A DNA stretch of 33,746 nucleotides from Bacteroidales bacterium (GCA_017429205.1 JAFRPH010000001.1:1-33746); one strand, 5' to 3'. Shown: positions 1 to 8,835, counted from the stretch's first letter. The notes: a model not told the origin generated them from the sequence alone. Translations and numbers: made by a program.

Positions 1-181
1 CGGCAAGTACCTCCGCCGCGAATTCTCCTACGAGAAGTTCCAGCAGACGCTCCTGCTGCCGGAGGATGCCGAGGCCGACAAGATCGAAGCCAAGGTGGAA
101 CACGGCGTGCTGAACGTCCATATCCCCAAGAAGGAAAAGGCACAGCAGCCCGATACCGTCAAGCAGATTGCCGTCCAGTAA
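1..181 (+). CDS. Hsp20/alpha-crystallin small heat-shock protein, C-terminal fragment
   Basis: The window opens inside this gene; only the last 59 codons (frame beginning at base 2, TAA at 179-181) are present. The peptide carries the end of an alpha-crystallin domain: an EFSYEKFQQTLLLPE strand region, then EHGVLNVHIPKKE, the very typical final strand of Hsp20 proteins. The short tail ends QIAVQ, where I-A-V fits the I-x-I/V motif that docks neighbouring subunits in small heat-shock protein oligomers. Hsp20 proteins are ATP-independent cytoplasmic holdases that keep unfolding clients soluble for later refolding. A strong hairpin terminator follows immediately. GroES-GroEL lie 3 kb away, so this is a local chaperone neighbourhood, though not one operon. 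Family assignment is firm; the start and N-terminal arm are outside the window. Confidence 0.88.
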   Translation, partial: GKYLRREFSYEKFQQTLLLPEDAEADKIEAKVEHGVLNVHIPKKEKAQQPDTVKQIAVQ

Positions 182-210
182 GGTCCATTGACACATCTCC
201 CATCGAGAAA

Positions 211-242
211 GGGCGCCACCCGGCCGGGTGACGCCCTTTTTT
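211..242 (+). terminator. Rho-independent terminator after hsp20
   Basis: GGGCG..CACCC pairs with GGGTGACGCCC around a GGCC-containing loop, followed directly by six T residues. It lies 30 bases after the Hsp20 stop codon and just before the end of the converging leftward gene. Confidence 0.85.
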
Positions 243-254
243 CGTATGGAAGAA

Positions 255-1277
255 TCATCGCTTGAACCGGTACCCCTCCCCCCAGCAGAGGATGACGGTC
301 GGGACGGGGAGCGCCAGGGCATCCACCTTGTACTGCGAAAGCCAGAACGCCTCCCGGTGGTCGATCGTATGCCCCATCTCGTTCTCGTGGCCGGTGATGA
401 CCACCCGCGGGGAGAAGCCGAGCACCGTCTCCTTCATTTCCATCGCCCAGCAGTCGACGAGGAGGATGTCGAGGGGGCGGGTCAGTTTCTCCGAGGCGCG
501 CCTCAGCCAGGCAAGGTCCTCCCGGAGGTACTGGTCCCCGCAGTGCGCCACGGTATACCCTCCGGGGAAAGTCACCACCCAGATATTGTTCTGGAGGCCG
601 TCCTGATGCCCGGGGAGCGCCTGCGCGGCAAGGGAGCCCCCTCCCCTGCCTTCCAGCCGGATTTCCGAGAAGTCCTCCGTGCGGACCTTGACGACGCGGT
701 CGTTGTCGTAGTCCTCCGGGCCATAGACGGGGATTCCCAGCTCCGAGGCCATCGCGACGACGTTCCTGTCGGCGTGGTCGGGATCCCTGTGCGAAATCAG
801 CAGCAGGTCGCAAGACGAGACGAGTTCCCGCATCAGCGCGTCCGGGATGTATTTCTCCTTCCCCCGGGTTCCGCAGAGGTCGAACCCGACAACGGCCTCC
901 CGGGTACGGACGACGAAGCCGTCGTTATAAAGCTTGTACACCTCGACCCCCTTCCTCGAGGACGGCCGGGACAAGTCCCCGACGACCCGCCCTATCCGCG
1001 TGTCCAGGAAGGCGTGCAGCGCCGGCGATCCGTCGTTCCGCGTATCGTGGACGAGGGCGTCGAGCGAAGCGAGGGCGAGCTGCCGCTCGGGAGAAGGATC
1101 CGCAGCGGCGGGATTCCGCTGGAGGACCCCGTCGACGAGGCCGAACAGGACCTCCGCCTGGTTGTCCAGGTAGCCTTCGGGATTTCCCCAGTACTCCCAG
1201 GGCCGTTCCTGGGCGAAAAGGGAGCCGGGCAGCGCCGTCAAAAGAAAAAGGAGGGACAGTCGAACGGAATGATGCAT
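255..1277 (-). CDS. Secreted metallo-beta-lactamase-fold hydrolase
   Basis: 340-residue protein. The start at 1277 was chosen over longer in-frame starts because it begins a clean signal peptide (MHH then a leucine-rich core ending LPGSLFAQ-E), so the mature protein is periplasmic or exported. Residues 163-168 read HRDPDH, the HxxxDH form of the metallo-beta-lactamase-fold metal site. HCGD at about 245-248 and the histidine in TGHENE at about 297 are plausible further ligands. The N-terminal third (to about residue 110) has no motif I recognise. Substrate is unknown: MBL-fold enzymes hydrolyse lactams, lactones, phosphodiesters, thioesters and more, and the first histidine motif here (HRDPDH rather than HxHxDH) departs from classical beta-lactamases. 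It converges on hsp20 and lies downstream of the groEL terminator, so it probably has its own promoter, although I found no clear -7 box. Confidence 0.7.
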   Translation of the reverse strand: MHHSVRLSLLFLLTALPGSLFAQERPWEYWGNPEGYLDNQAEVLFGLVDGVLQRNPAAADPSPERQLALASLDALVHDTRNDGSPALHAFLDTRIGRVVGDLSRPSSRKGVEVYKLYNDGFVVRTREAVVGFDLCGTRGKEKYIPDALMRELVSSCDLLLISHRDPDHADRNVVAMASELGIPVYGPEDYDNDRVVKVRTEDFSEIRLEGRGGGSLAAQALPGHQDGLQNNIWVVTFPGGYTVAHCGDQYLREDLAWLRRASEKLTRPLDILLVDCWAMEMKETVLGFSPRVVITGHENEMGHTIDHREAFWLSQYKVDALALPVPTVILCWGEGYRFKR

Positions 1278-1300
1278 AGCTGGTTCAAGTTTATGGATGC

Positions 1301-1341
1301 ATAAAAATAAGAAAGTTGCGCGGATTTTCCACGCAACTTTC
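1301..1341 (-). terminator. Rho-independent terminator after groEL
   Basis: A perfect 10-base inverted repeat, GAAAGTTGCG (1311-1320) and CGCAACTTTC (1332-1341), with an 11-base loop. On the minus strand it is followed by a T-rich run (complement of 1301-1310). It lies about 25 bases past the groEL stop codon. Confidence 0.85.
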
Positions 1342-1366
1342 CCTTTTATCGTATGTATTTTGAGGA

Positions 1367-2992
<1,626 letters not shown>

Positions 2993-3003
2993 TCAATGAA
3001 TTT

Positions 3004-3035
3004 AAGAATCCTTCACTACGTTCGGAATGACAACG
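3004..3035. repeat. Short dispersed repeat in the groES-groEL gap
   Basis: The core GAATCCTTCACTACGTTCGG plus AATGACA (3006-3032) matches 23 of 27 positions with the sequence at 4353-4379 after the DUF3737 gene. It has the form of the widely dispersed attc-cttcg...cggaatgac repeats seen in Bacteroidota genomes. It occupies most of the 49-base groES-groEL spacer. Confidence 0.65.
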
Positions 3036-3038
3036 CCG

Positions 3039-3305
3039 CTACAGAATGGCGAGGATGTCAGACTGTTTCACGATGAGGTACTTCTTGGTGTCCACGGTGA
3101 CCTCGGTACCGGCATATTTTCCGTAGAGGACGACTTCGCCGACCTTCACTTCCATCGGCTCGTCCTTGGCGCCCGGGCCCACGGCGACGATGGTGCCCTG
3201 CTGCGGTTTCTCTTGTGCGTTGTCCGGGATGTAGAGGCCCCCGGCGGTCATCGTCTCGGCCTCCTTGGGCTCGATGACGACTCTTGTTCCTAACGGACGG
3301 ATCAT
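3039..3305 (-). CDS. groES: Co-chaperonin GroES
   Basis: 88 residues, slightly shorter than the usual 94-97. GroES is the heptameric lid of the GroEL chamber. The N-terminus MIRPLGTRVVIEPKEAE is characteristic, as are the mobile-loop and following strand (GGLYIPDNAQEKPQQGTIVAVGPG, residues about 22-45) and the C-terminal block KYAGTEVTVDTKKYLIVKQSDILAIL, which closes the beta-barrel. It is first in the groES-groEL operon. The upstream region (3306-3431) shows no TAnnTTTG box on the minus strand and no CIRCE element. It does contain an imperfect 22-base palindrome (3340-3361) that could be a transcript hairpin or a protein site. Confidence 0.97.
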   Translation of the reverse strand: MIRPLGTRVVIEPKEAETMTAGGLYIPDNAQEKPQQGTIVAVGPGAKDEPMEVKVGEVVLYGKYAGTEVTVDTKKYLIVKQSDILAIL

Positions 3306-3339
3306 AGTTATTGTGTTTTGTATGTTTGCTCATTCGCCC

Positions 3340-3361
3340 CCGGCCACTCCGGAGACGCCGG
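3340..3361. other. Imperfect palindrome upstream of groES
   Basis: CCGGC (3340-3344) pairs with GCCGG (3357-3361) around an inner CTCCGGAG palindrome. It lies 35-56 bases upstream of the groES start, in the 157-base divergent gap to the DUF3737 gene. It could be a leader hairpin or an operator; no function can be assigned from sequence alone. Confidence 0.35.
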
Positions 3362-3431
3362 ATTATCATCAAGCGTTGTGCCAGCCGTGGAATACTGACA
3401 ATTTGGCAGAGGGAATGTGACGAATTATTCC

Positions 3432-3439
3432 TATCTTTG
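3432..3439 (+). promoter_or_regulatory. Bacteroidota-type -7 element before the DUF3737 gene
   Basis: TATCTTTG matches the Bacteroidota sigma-factor -7 consensus TAnnTTTG and ends 23 bases before the start codon at 3463. No good TTG -33 element is seen at the expected spacing. Confidence 0.6.
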
Positions 3440-3462
3440 CGCCGTCAAATAGAAAACCATCT

Positions 3463-4353
3463 ATGGAATACATCAAAGACCAATACTTCGAGGGCGAGCG
3501 CCCGCTGTATGTCCGCCACGGACTCCGGCTCGAGAACGTGTCCATCGGCCCCGGCGAATCCTCCCTCAAGGAAGGCTCCGACATCGAGGCGGTGAACTGC
3601 GAGTTCAATGGAAAATACCCGTTCTGGGAGTGCCAGGATTTCACCATCCGGAACTGCGTGTTCCGCGAGGGGGCCCGCGCCGCGCTCTGGTATACAAGGG
3701 GATGCAAAATGTACGACACCCTGGTCGAAGCGCCCAAGATGTTCCGCCGCATCAAGGACGTGTACCTGGAGAACGTGAAACTTCCGAACGCCCTGGAGAC
3801 CTTCTGGGACTGCGACGAGGTGGAACTCCGGAACGTGGAGGCCGCCCAGGCCAACTACATCTTCATGCACACGTCCGACATCCGGATCGACGGGTTCAAA
3901 CTCCAGGGGAACTACTCCTTCCAGTACGCGAAGAACGTGGTCATCCGGAACGCGGAGATGGACACCAAGGACGCCTTCTGGGAGTCCGAGGACGTGACGG
4001 TCTATGATTCCCGCATCAACGGCGAATTCCTGGGCTGGTACGCGAAGAACCTCCACCTGGTGAACTGCAAGATCGGCGGCACCCAGCCCCTTTGCTACTG
4101 CAAGGGCCTGGTCCTGGAGAACTGCGTCTTCGAGGAGGACGCGGACCGCGCCTTCGAGTATTCGGACGTCGAGGCCAGCATCATCGGCCCGGTCACGAGC
4201 GTCAAGAACCCCCGCTCGGGCCGCATCAACGCCGACAGCTACGGCGAAATCATCCTGGACGGCAACATCAAGGCGCCCGCCGACTGCGAAATCCGCACCT
4301 GGGACGCGCCGGATGTGGATCTGGCCGCCAATCCGGACATTGTTGAATATTAG
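3463..4353 (+). CDS. DUF3737 family beta-helix protein
   Basis: 296 residues, no signal peptide or membrane segment, so probably cytoplasmic. The sequence is a run of short degenerate repeats of the type 'xxVxIRNxxxxxxxxFWxxxDVxxxN' (for example the FWECQDFTIRNC, FWDCDEVELRNV and FWESEDVTVYDS segments), which predicts a right-handed parallel beta-helix with stacked aromatic and asparagine positions. This matches the DUF3737 family as I know it; its biochemical role is undetermined. It lies 82 bases upstream of a PatB/MalY-type C-S lyase on the same strand, a pairing I recall from other gut anaerobes, so a shared role in thiol or amino-acid metabolism is possible but only inferred. A TATCTTTG promoter box lies just upstream. 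Confidence 0.8.
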   Translation: MEYIKDQYFEGERPLYVRHGLRLENVSIGPGESSLKEGSDIEAVNCEFNGKYPFWECQDFTIRNCVFREGARAALWYTRGCKMYDTLVEAPKMFRRIKDVYLENVKLPNALETFWDCDEVELRNVEAAQANYIFMHTSDIRIDGFKLQGNYSFQYAKNVVIRNAEMDTKDAFWESEDVTVYDSRINGEFLGWYAKNLHLVNCKIGGTQPLCYCKGLVLENCVFEEDADRAFEYSDVEASIIGPVTSVKNPRSGRINADSYGEIILDGNIKAPADCEIRTWDAPDVDLAANPDIVEY

Positions 4354-4424
4354 ATTCCTTCGCTTCGCTCGGAATGACAATTCTCATGTCATTCTGAGGA
4401 GGTCGAAGACCGACGTGAGAATCT
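4352..4424. repeat. Head-to-head palindromic repeat between the DUF3737 gene and patB
   Basis: AGATTC (4352-4357) pairs with GAATCT (4419-4424), and GAATGACA (4372-4379) pairs with TGTCATTC (4387-4394), giving two copies of the same dispersed unit in opposite orientation with a short central loop. The left arm is the near-copy of the element at 3006-3032. It fills almost the whole 82-base gap and overlaps the last two bases of the DUF3737 stop codon. It could fold in the transcript and uncouple expression of the two genes. Confidence 0.7.
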
Positions 4425-4435
4425 CGTAAACGACC

Positions 4436-5623
4436 ATGACTACCTTCAATTTTGATGAAATCGTCCCGCGCCGGAACACGGCGAGCGTGAAGTGGGACCT
4501 GTTCGAAGAGGATACGCTGCCGCTGTGGGTGGCGGACATGGACTTCAAGGCTTCGCCGGCCATCCTGGAGGCGCTGCGGAAACGGCTGGAACACGGCGTG
4601 TTCGGCTACGAGCTGGTGCCGCAGTCTTATTATGACGCCATCGCCAACTGGTTCGACCGCCGGCACGGTTGGAAGGGCATCACCCGGGAGCAGGTCATCC
4701 CCACGACGGGGGTCATCCCCGCCTATTCCGCCTGCATCAAGGCGATGGCCCGGGTCGGGGACAACGTCATCGTCCAGACGCCGGTGTACAACGCCTTCTT
4801 CCCCGCCATCCGGAACAACGGCTGCCGGGAGCTGTGCAACACGCTGATTTACAAGGACAACACCTACACCATCGACTGGGCGGACTTGGAAGCCAAGGCG
4901 GCCGATCCCAAGACGACCGTGATGCTGGTGTGCAATCCGCACAACCCCGCCGGCCGGGTATGGACCCGGGAGGAGTTGGAACGCATCGGAGAGATCTGCC
5001 TGAAGCACGGGGTGTTCGTCATCTCCGACGAAATCCACTGCGAACTCACCTACCCCGGCCACGACTACACGCCGTGGGCCACCCTGCCCGGGGAGATGGT
5101 GCGCAACTCCGCGAGCTGCATCTCCCCCACCAAGTCCTTCAACATCGCCGGCATCCAGATCGCGAACATCTTCGCGGCGGACCCGGAGGTCCTCCGCCGC
5201 ATCGACCGGGCCATCAACGACAACGAATGCTGCGACGTGAACGTGTTCGGCTGCGCGGCCCTGGAAGCGGCCTACAACGAGTCGGAGGAGTGGCTGGACG
5301 CCCTGCGCGCCTACCTGTATGAGAATGCGCAGCTGGTGTACAAGTACCTCAAGGAGGAAATCCCGCAGATCACGGCCCTCCCGCTGGAAGGCACCTACCT
5401 GATGTGGCTGGACTGCCGCGCCGCCCGCCACGCGGACGAGCCCCTCGAGGGTTTCTCCGAGCGGTTCGCGCAGCACCTCCGCTACGAGGCCAAGCTCATC
5501 CTCTCCACCGGCACCATCTACGGGGCCGACGCCGAAGGCTTCGAACGCCTCAACATCGCCTGTCCCCGAAAGACGCTGCTGGATGGCCTGGCGCGCCTCC
5601 GGCACGGATTCCTGACTTACTGA
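4436..5623 (+). CDS. patB: PatB/MalY-type PLP-dependent C-S lyase (cystathionine beta-lyase-like aminotransferase)
   Basis: 395 residues, a fold-type I aminotransferase of the MalY/PatB branch, which cleaves C-S bonds of cystathionine or cysteine S-conjugates to pyruvate, ammonia and a thiol. The N-terminus (NFDEIVPRRNTASVKWD, then LPLWVADMDF at about residues 29-38) is a hallmark of the branch. The PLP-binding lysine is K233 in SPTKSFNIAG, the cofactor-binding segment is NPHNPAGRVW at about residues 166-175, and the C-terminal arginine region lies in RLNIACPR. The cytoplasmic location fits the lack of a signal peptide. It follows the DUF3737 gene and is closed by a strong hairpin terminator. 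Exact substrate (cystathionine, cysteine or a conjugate) cannot be read from sequence. The next operon over uses sulfite, so a sulfur theme is tempting but unproven. Confidence 0.88.
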   Translation: MTTFNFDEIVPRRNTASVKWDLFEEDTLPLWVADMDFKASPAILEALRKRLEHGVFGYELVPQSYYDAIANWFDRRHGWKGITREQVIPTTGVIPAYSACIKAMARVGDNVIVQTPVYNAFFPAIRNNGCRELCNTLIYKDNTYTIDWADLEAKAADPKTTVMLVCNPHNPAGRVWTREELERIGEICLKHGVFVISDEIHCELTYPGHDYTPWATLPGEMVRNSASCISPTKSFNIAGIQIANIFAADPEVLRRIDRAINDNECCDVNVFGCAALEAAYNESEEWLDALRAYLYENAQLVYKYLKEEIPQITALPLEGTYLMWLDCRAARHADEPLEGFSERFAQHLRYEAKLILSTGTIYGADAEGFERLNIACPRKTLLDGLARLRHGFLTY

Positions 5624-5628
5624 AACAA

Positions 5629-5657
5629 AAACGGCTGACCCGGACGGTCAGCCGTTT
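5629..5657. terminator. Bidirectional terminator between patB and the outer-membrane protein gene
   Basis: A perfect 12-base inverted repeat AAACGGCTGACC (5629-5640) / GGTCAGCCGTTT (5646-5657) with a five-base loop, sitting between two convergent genes. The A/T ends on each side suit termination in both directions. Confidence 0.85.
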
Positions 5658-5675
5658 CGCGTTTTCTGCGATTTC

Positions 5676-7133
5676 CTAGAACTGATAGTTCATACCGATG
5701 CCGATCCAGGGATCCGCATTCATCGGTGTGTAGAAGCAGTGCGCGTACTCGGCGGAGACGATGAAGTTCTGGTTCATCGCGATCTTGAGGCCGATACCGC
5801 CGCTGTACACGAAGTCCTTCACCCGGGCGGCGTCGTAGATCTTGCCGTCATAGCCGGTGCCGTGGACTTTGTTGAAGCGCTCGAGGGTCGCGGCGTTCTT
5901 GGGATCGCTTTCCAGATACTTGCGATAGGCGGTGAAATCGAAGTCCTTCAGATCTTCGTCGTAGATGGCTCCCGGCAGGAATTTCGTGCGATAGGGCTTG
6001 GTGATGACACCGGCGTCGAAGAACGGATTCACGGCGATGTAGAAATACTGGTTGAAGAGTTTGAAGTTCACCAGCTTCACGCGCAGTTCCGTGTTCGCCC
6101 AGGCGAAGCCCTCGGTGAGGATCCGGTTCTCGCGCAGGCCGCGGATGGTGCCGCTGGAGCCGAAGCCCTCGGAAATCATGTTGCGCTGGACCAGCAGCGG
6201 AATGTTCTGGATCATGTAGAACGGCGTCTCGCCGGCGATGGTCTGCTGCCAGGCCAGACGGTAGGCGAACACCGGGTCTCCGGCGGGAATGTGGATGGGA
6301 ATGTCGATGTAGTGACGGAAGTAGGCGCAGGCCTTCAGGTAGCGGTGCTCCAGGACGTTGCCGTTCAGGTAGGCTTCCGCCCAGATGCCGCGGTTCGGCG
6401 CCGCCTCGATGTCACGGGTGTCGAACACCAGGCCGGCGTTCAGCTCAAGGGCGTTTCCGCCGTTCTTTTCGGCCTCCGTGATGGCGCCCAGCGCAATATA
6501 CGTGTCGTAGAGGGTCAGGTCGGTCTTATAGTACTCCTTGGTGTCTCCTGCACCCTTGACACCGTTGTCCTTCATGTCACCGAGCTTCCAGCGCCAGAAG
6601 TTGACGCCGGCGGCCCAGTTCAGGTTGTCGGTGATGCGGCCCTGGAAATTGGCCAGGAGGCGGAGCATGTCACGGCTCATGCCGTAGTAGTTCAGGTGGT
6701 GTCCCGCACCGGTGTGGCGGTTGGACCACAGGTCATAATCCTGCACGGCCGCAGGACCGTTGAAGCCCCAGAAGCTGTACAGCGGGTCGTTCATATAGGT
6801 CACGGAGGCGTTCACGCGCATATTCGGAATCAGGTACTTGGAGTCATAGGCCAAGTACAGGCGCATGCGGTGGCTGTGCGTGAAGTAGGAGGCTTCCCAG
6901 CTGATCTTGTGGAGCGGGTCCGGATAGGTGGAGCCGTCGCCGTAGTAATAGACGTCGCCGAAAGCGCCGGCCTGGAAGCCGTTGTCCGTGGACCAGGTGG
7001 CGGTAGGAAGGAGGCCGAAGCTCCAGCCGGTCTTCATCTCCTTCTCCTGCTCCTGGGCGGAAAGGGTGAGCATCGCGCCTGCGGCGAGCAGGGCGATGGA
7101 AGTCAGGAATAATTTCTTCATATTTATCATCAT
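5676..7133 (-). CDS. Omp85-superfamily-like outer-membrane beta-barrel protein without POTRA domains
   Basis: 485 residues from the first ATG (7133); the likelier start is the MKKLFL at 7121, which gives a standard signal peptide ending LSAQ-E. The mature protein is rich in alternating aromatic strands and ends in ...GMNYQF with a terminal phenylalanine, as barrel substrates of BamA do. Around residues 325-337 it reads GSSGTIRGLRENR, close to the (V/I)RG(F/Y) signature on the barrel loop of Omp85 proteins (BamA, TamA, surface antigen D15). There is no room for POTRA repeats: the barrel begins soon after the signal peptide. POTRA-less barrels of this kind are common in Bacteroidota and their function is mostly unknown. 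It lies 61 bases downstream of the sulfonolipid operon on the same strand, with its own TATATTTG box; partial readthrough is possible. Confidence 0.7.
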   Translation of the reverse strand: MMINMKKLFLTSIALLAAGAMLTLSAQEQEKEMKTGWSFGLLPTATWSTDNGFQAGAFGDVYYYGDGSTYPDPLHKISWEASYFTHSHRMRLYLAYDSKYLIPNMRVNASVTYMNDPLYSFWGFNGPAAVQDYDLWSNRHTGAGHHLNYYGMSRDMLRLLANFQGRITDNLNWAAGVNFWRWKLGDMKDNGVKGAGDTKEYYKTDLTLYDTYIALGAITEAEKNGGNALELNAGLVFDTRDIEAAPNRGIWAEAYLNGNVLEHRYLKACAYFRHYIDIPIHIPAGDPVFAYRLAWQQTIAGETPFYMIQNIPLLVQRNMISEGFGSSGTIRGLRENRILTEGFAWANTELRVKLVNFKLFNQYFYIAVNPFFDAGVITKPYRTKFLPGAIYDEDLKDFDFTAYRKYLESDPKNAATLERFNKVHGTGYDGKIYDAARVKDFVYSGGIGLKIAMNQNFIVSAEYAHCFYTPMNADPWIGIGMNYQF

Positions 7134-7151
7134 TTAAGTCGATTCTGCAGG

Positions 7152-7176
7152 CAAATATAACAAATCTTTCGTTATA
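7152..7176 (-). promoter_or_regulatory. -7 promoter element overlapped by an inverted repeat, before the outer-membrane protein gene
   Basis: On the minus strand TATATTTG (7159-7152) matches TAnnTTTG and sits about 20-30 bases from the start codon. An inverted repeat TATAAC (7156-7161) / GTTATA (7171-7176) overlaps the box and could be an operator or simply AT-rich promoter DNA. Confidence 0.5.
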
Positions 7177-7194
7177 TCCATAAAATTGTAAGCC

Positions 7195-7482
7195 TCAGGG
7201 CTTCCGGCTGTCGATCCAGACCCAGAGCCGGTACATCAGCCAGCCCCAGCCCAGGAACAGGACGACATGGACCCAGACCGGGACCTTCGTATGATAGACA
7301 TCGTCCCGGACCACCTTGTCGAAGCCGGGAATGTCGGCATAGTAGTAGGCCCCCGCGCCGAAGTCGTAATCCGGAGAGAGGCCCAGCCGGCAGGCCATGA
7401 TCCAGCCGGCGCAACCGAGGACGGCCACGACCGTGAGGATCGTGACCGCCCGGAAAATGCGCTTGCGCCGCTCAGGAGCCAT
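7195..7482 (-). CDS. Small membrane protein of unknown function, coupled to the YeiH-family gene
   Basis: 95 residues with two predicted membrane segments, about 12-31 (VTILTVVAVLGCAGWIMA) and about 68-87 (VPVWVHVVLFLGWGWLMYRLWVW). The charged N-terminus MAPERRKR suggests an in-cytoplasm start, and about 35 mostly polar residues with several Tyr and Asp (YDFGAGAYYYADIPGFDK) would lie in the periplasm. I do not recognise the family. Its ATG overlaps the stop codon of the YeiH-family gene by one base (TAATG), so the two are almost certainly translated together and may form a two-component transporter. It ends the operon; nothing resembling a hairpin terminator follows before the next promoter. 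Confidence 0.7.
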   Translation of the reverse strand: MAPERRKRIFRAVTILTVVAVLGCAGWIMACRLGLSPDYDFGAGAYYYADIPGFDKVVRDDVYHTKVPVWVHVVLFLGWGWLMYRLWVWIDSRKP

Positions 7483-8822
7483 TATTTATACAGGTCCAGG
7501 ACCGGAATGTCGAACAGGACGCCGGACAGGAGCAGCCACACCGCGAAGAAGGTCAGGGCGATGTTGAACGTCTGGCCCACGATGTACAGCCACAGCACCT
7601 TGCCGCCCTGCATCTGCTTCGCGATCTCGCGGAAATTGGTGTCCAGGCCGATGGAGGTGAACGCGAGCACGAAGCACCAGTTCTTGTACTGGTCCAGCAC
7701 GCCGTTGATGGCCTTCACACTGTCGGAGCCGGCCAGCGGCTGGATCAGGAAGGAAGCCACGAGGGAGGCCACGAAGAAACCGATGATGAACTTCGGGAAA
7801 CGGGTCCAGATCTCGCCGGCGCCCACTTTCTTGCCTTCGGTCTTGTCCACGCGGGTGGCGAAGAACAGGGCCACGAAGAAGGCGATGAAGCCGATGAGGA
7901 TGTTCTGGATGCTCTTCACCAGGACGGCGGCCTGCTCGGCCTCCGGTCCCAAGGCGTTGCCCGCGAGGACCACCGCACCGGTGGAATCGACAGTACCGCC
8001 GATGAGCGCACCGCCCATCAGCTGGGACATGCCCGTCGCCTTGATGATCATGGGCTCGAACACCATCATCAGGATGGTGAAGATGATGGAGATGGAGATC
8101 GCGATGCCGAGGTCGTTCTTCTTGGCGCCGGCGGCCGCACCCGTGGCGATGGCCGCGGAGGTGCCGCAGACGGACGTCGCCGAGGCGAGGGTGATCACGA
8201 GCGGCTTGTTGTCCATCTTGAGGACCTTCGTGCCGAACCACCACATGAAGAGAATCACGATCGGGGTGACGATCCACGCGATGCCCAGGCCGTACAGGCC
8301 GAACTTGGCGATGTTGCTGAACAGCACGGAGAAGCCCATGATCACCAGACCGGTCTTGATGTAGAACTCGGTGCGGATGGCGGGCTTCAGCCACTGGGGC
8401 ACGCCCACAGTGTTGGAGATCAGCAGGCCCACGATGAGGGCCCAGAAGGCCCACTCCAGGTAGCGGTTCAGGGTGAACTCGGCGCTGATCACGCGCACGA
8501 GAACAGACAACACGAAGAGGACGAGGAAGGCGGGGATGAATTCCTTGATCTTACCGCCCTGCAGCTTGACGCCAAGGGTGAACAGGACGCCCAGCACCAG
8601 GAAGGTGCGGAGAAGTTTCACCCAGAAAGCGCCGTTGAGCTGCGCCAGGAGGGATTTCTTCTCGGCGACATTCTCCCACAAATGCCAGGTGGAGAACTTG
8701 GCCGCGGCGAAGTCGAAGGCGCCGGTAAGCACCGCGACGCACGCGATGGCGATGACGACGAAGCCGATCCAGACGGCCAGCCAGTCTTCCTTTTTCCAGA
8801 GGTTGGAGAGGTTCGTTTTCAT
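7482..8822 (-). CDS. YeiH-family putative anion (sulfate/sulfite/sulfonate) exporter
   Basis: 446 residues from the start at 8822. A longer start at 8849 would overlap the upstream gene, so 8822, leaving 13 bases between them, is preferred. It is a polytopic inner-membrane protein with roughly ten or eleven hydrophobic segments. Family hallmarks are the SVCGTSAAIATG segment around residue 215-227, the GGTVDSTGAVVLAG block and the late AFTSIGLDTNF motif, matching the conserved family (Pfam Cons_hypoth698) annotated as putative sulfate exporters such as E. coli YeiH. It is about 100 residues longer than YeiH, mainly through an extended N-terminal region. Family function is weakly characterised. 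Here it directly follows cysteate synthase, whose co-substrate is sulfite, so transport of sulfite, sulfate or a sulfonate is a reasonable inference. It is coupled to a small membrane protein by a one-base overlap. Confidence 0.82.
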   Translation of the reverse strand: MKTNLSNLWKKEDWLAVWIGFVVIAIACVAVLTGAFDFAAAKFSTWHLWENVAEKKSLLAQLNGAFWVKLLRTFLVLGVLFTLGVKLQGGKIKEFIPAFLVLFVLSVLVRVISAEFTLNRYLEWAFWALIVGLLISNTVGVPQWLKPAIRTEFYIKTGLVIMGFSVLFSNIAKFGLYGLGIAWIVTPIVILFMWWFGTKVLKMDNKPLVITLASATSVCGTSAAIATGAAAGAKKNDLGIAISISIIFTILMMVFEPMIIKATGMSQLMGGALIGGTVDSTGAVVLAGNALGPEAEQAAVLVKSIQNILIGFIAFFVALFFATRVDKTEGKKVGAGEIWTRFPKFIIGFFVASLVASFLIQPLAGSDSVKAINGVLDQYKNWCFVLAFTSIGLDTNFREIAKQMQGGKVLWLYIVGQTFNIALTFFAVWLLLSGVLFDIPVLDLYK

Positions 8823-8835
8823 ATGGATACAGGTT

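Noticed and set aside
3306..3462. CIRCE (HrcA) operator upstream of groES
   Set aside because: Neither half of TTAGCACTC-N9-GAGTGCTAA is present.
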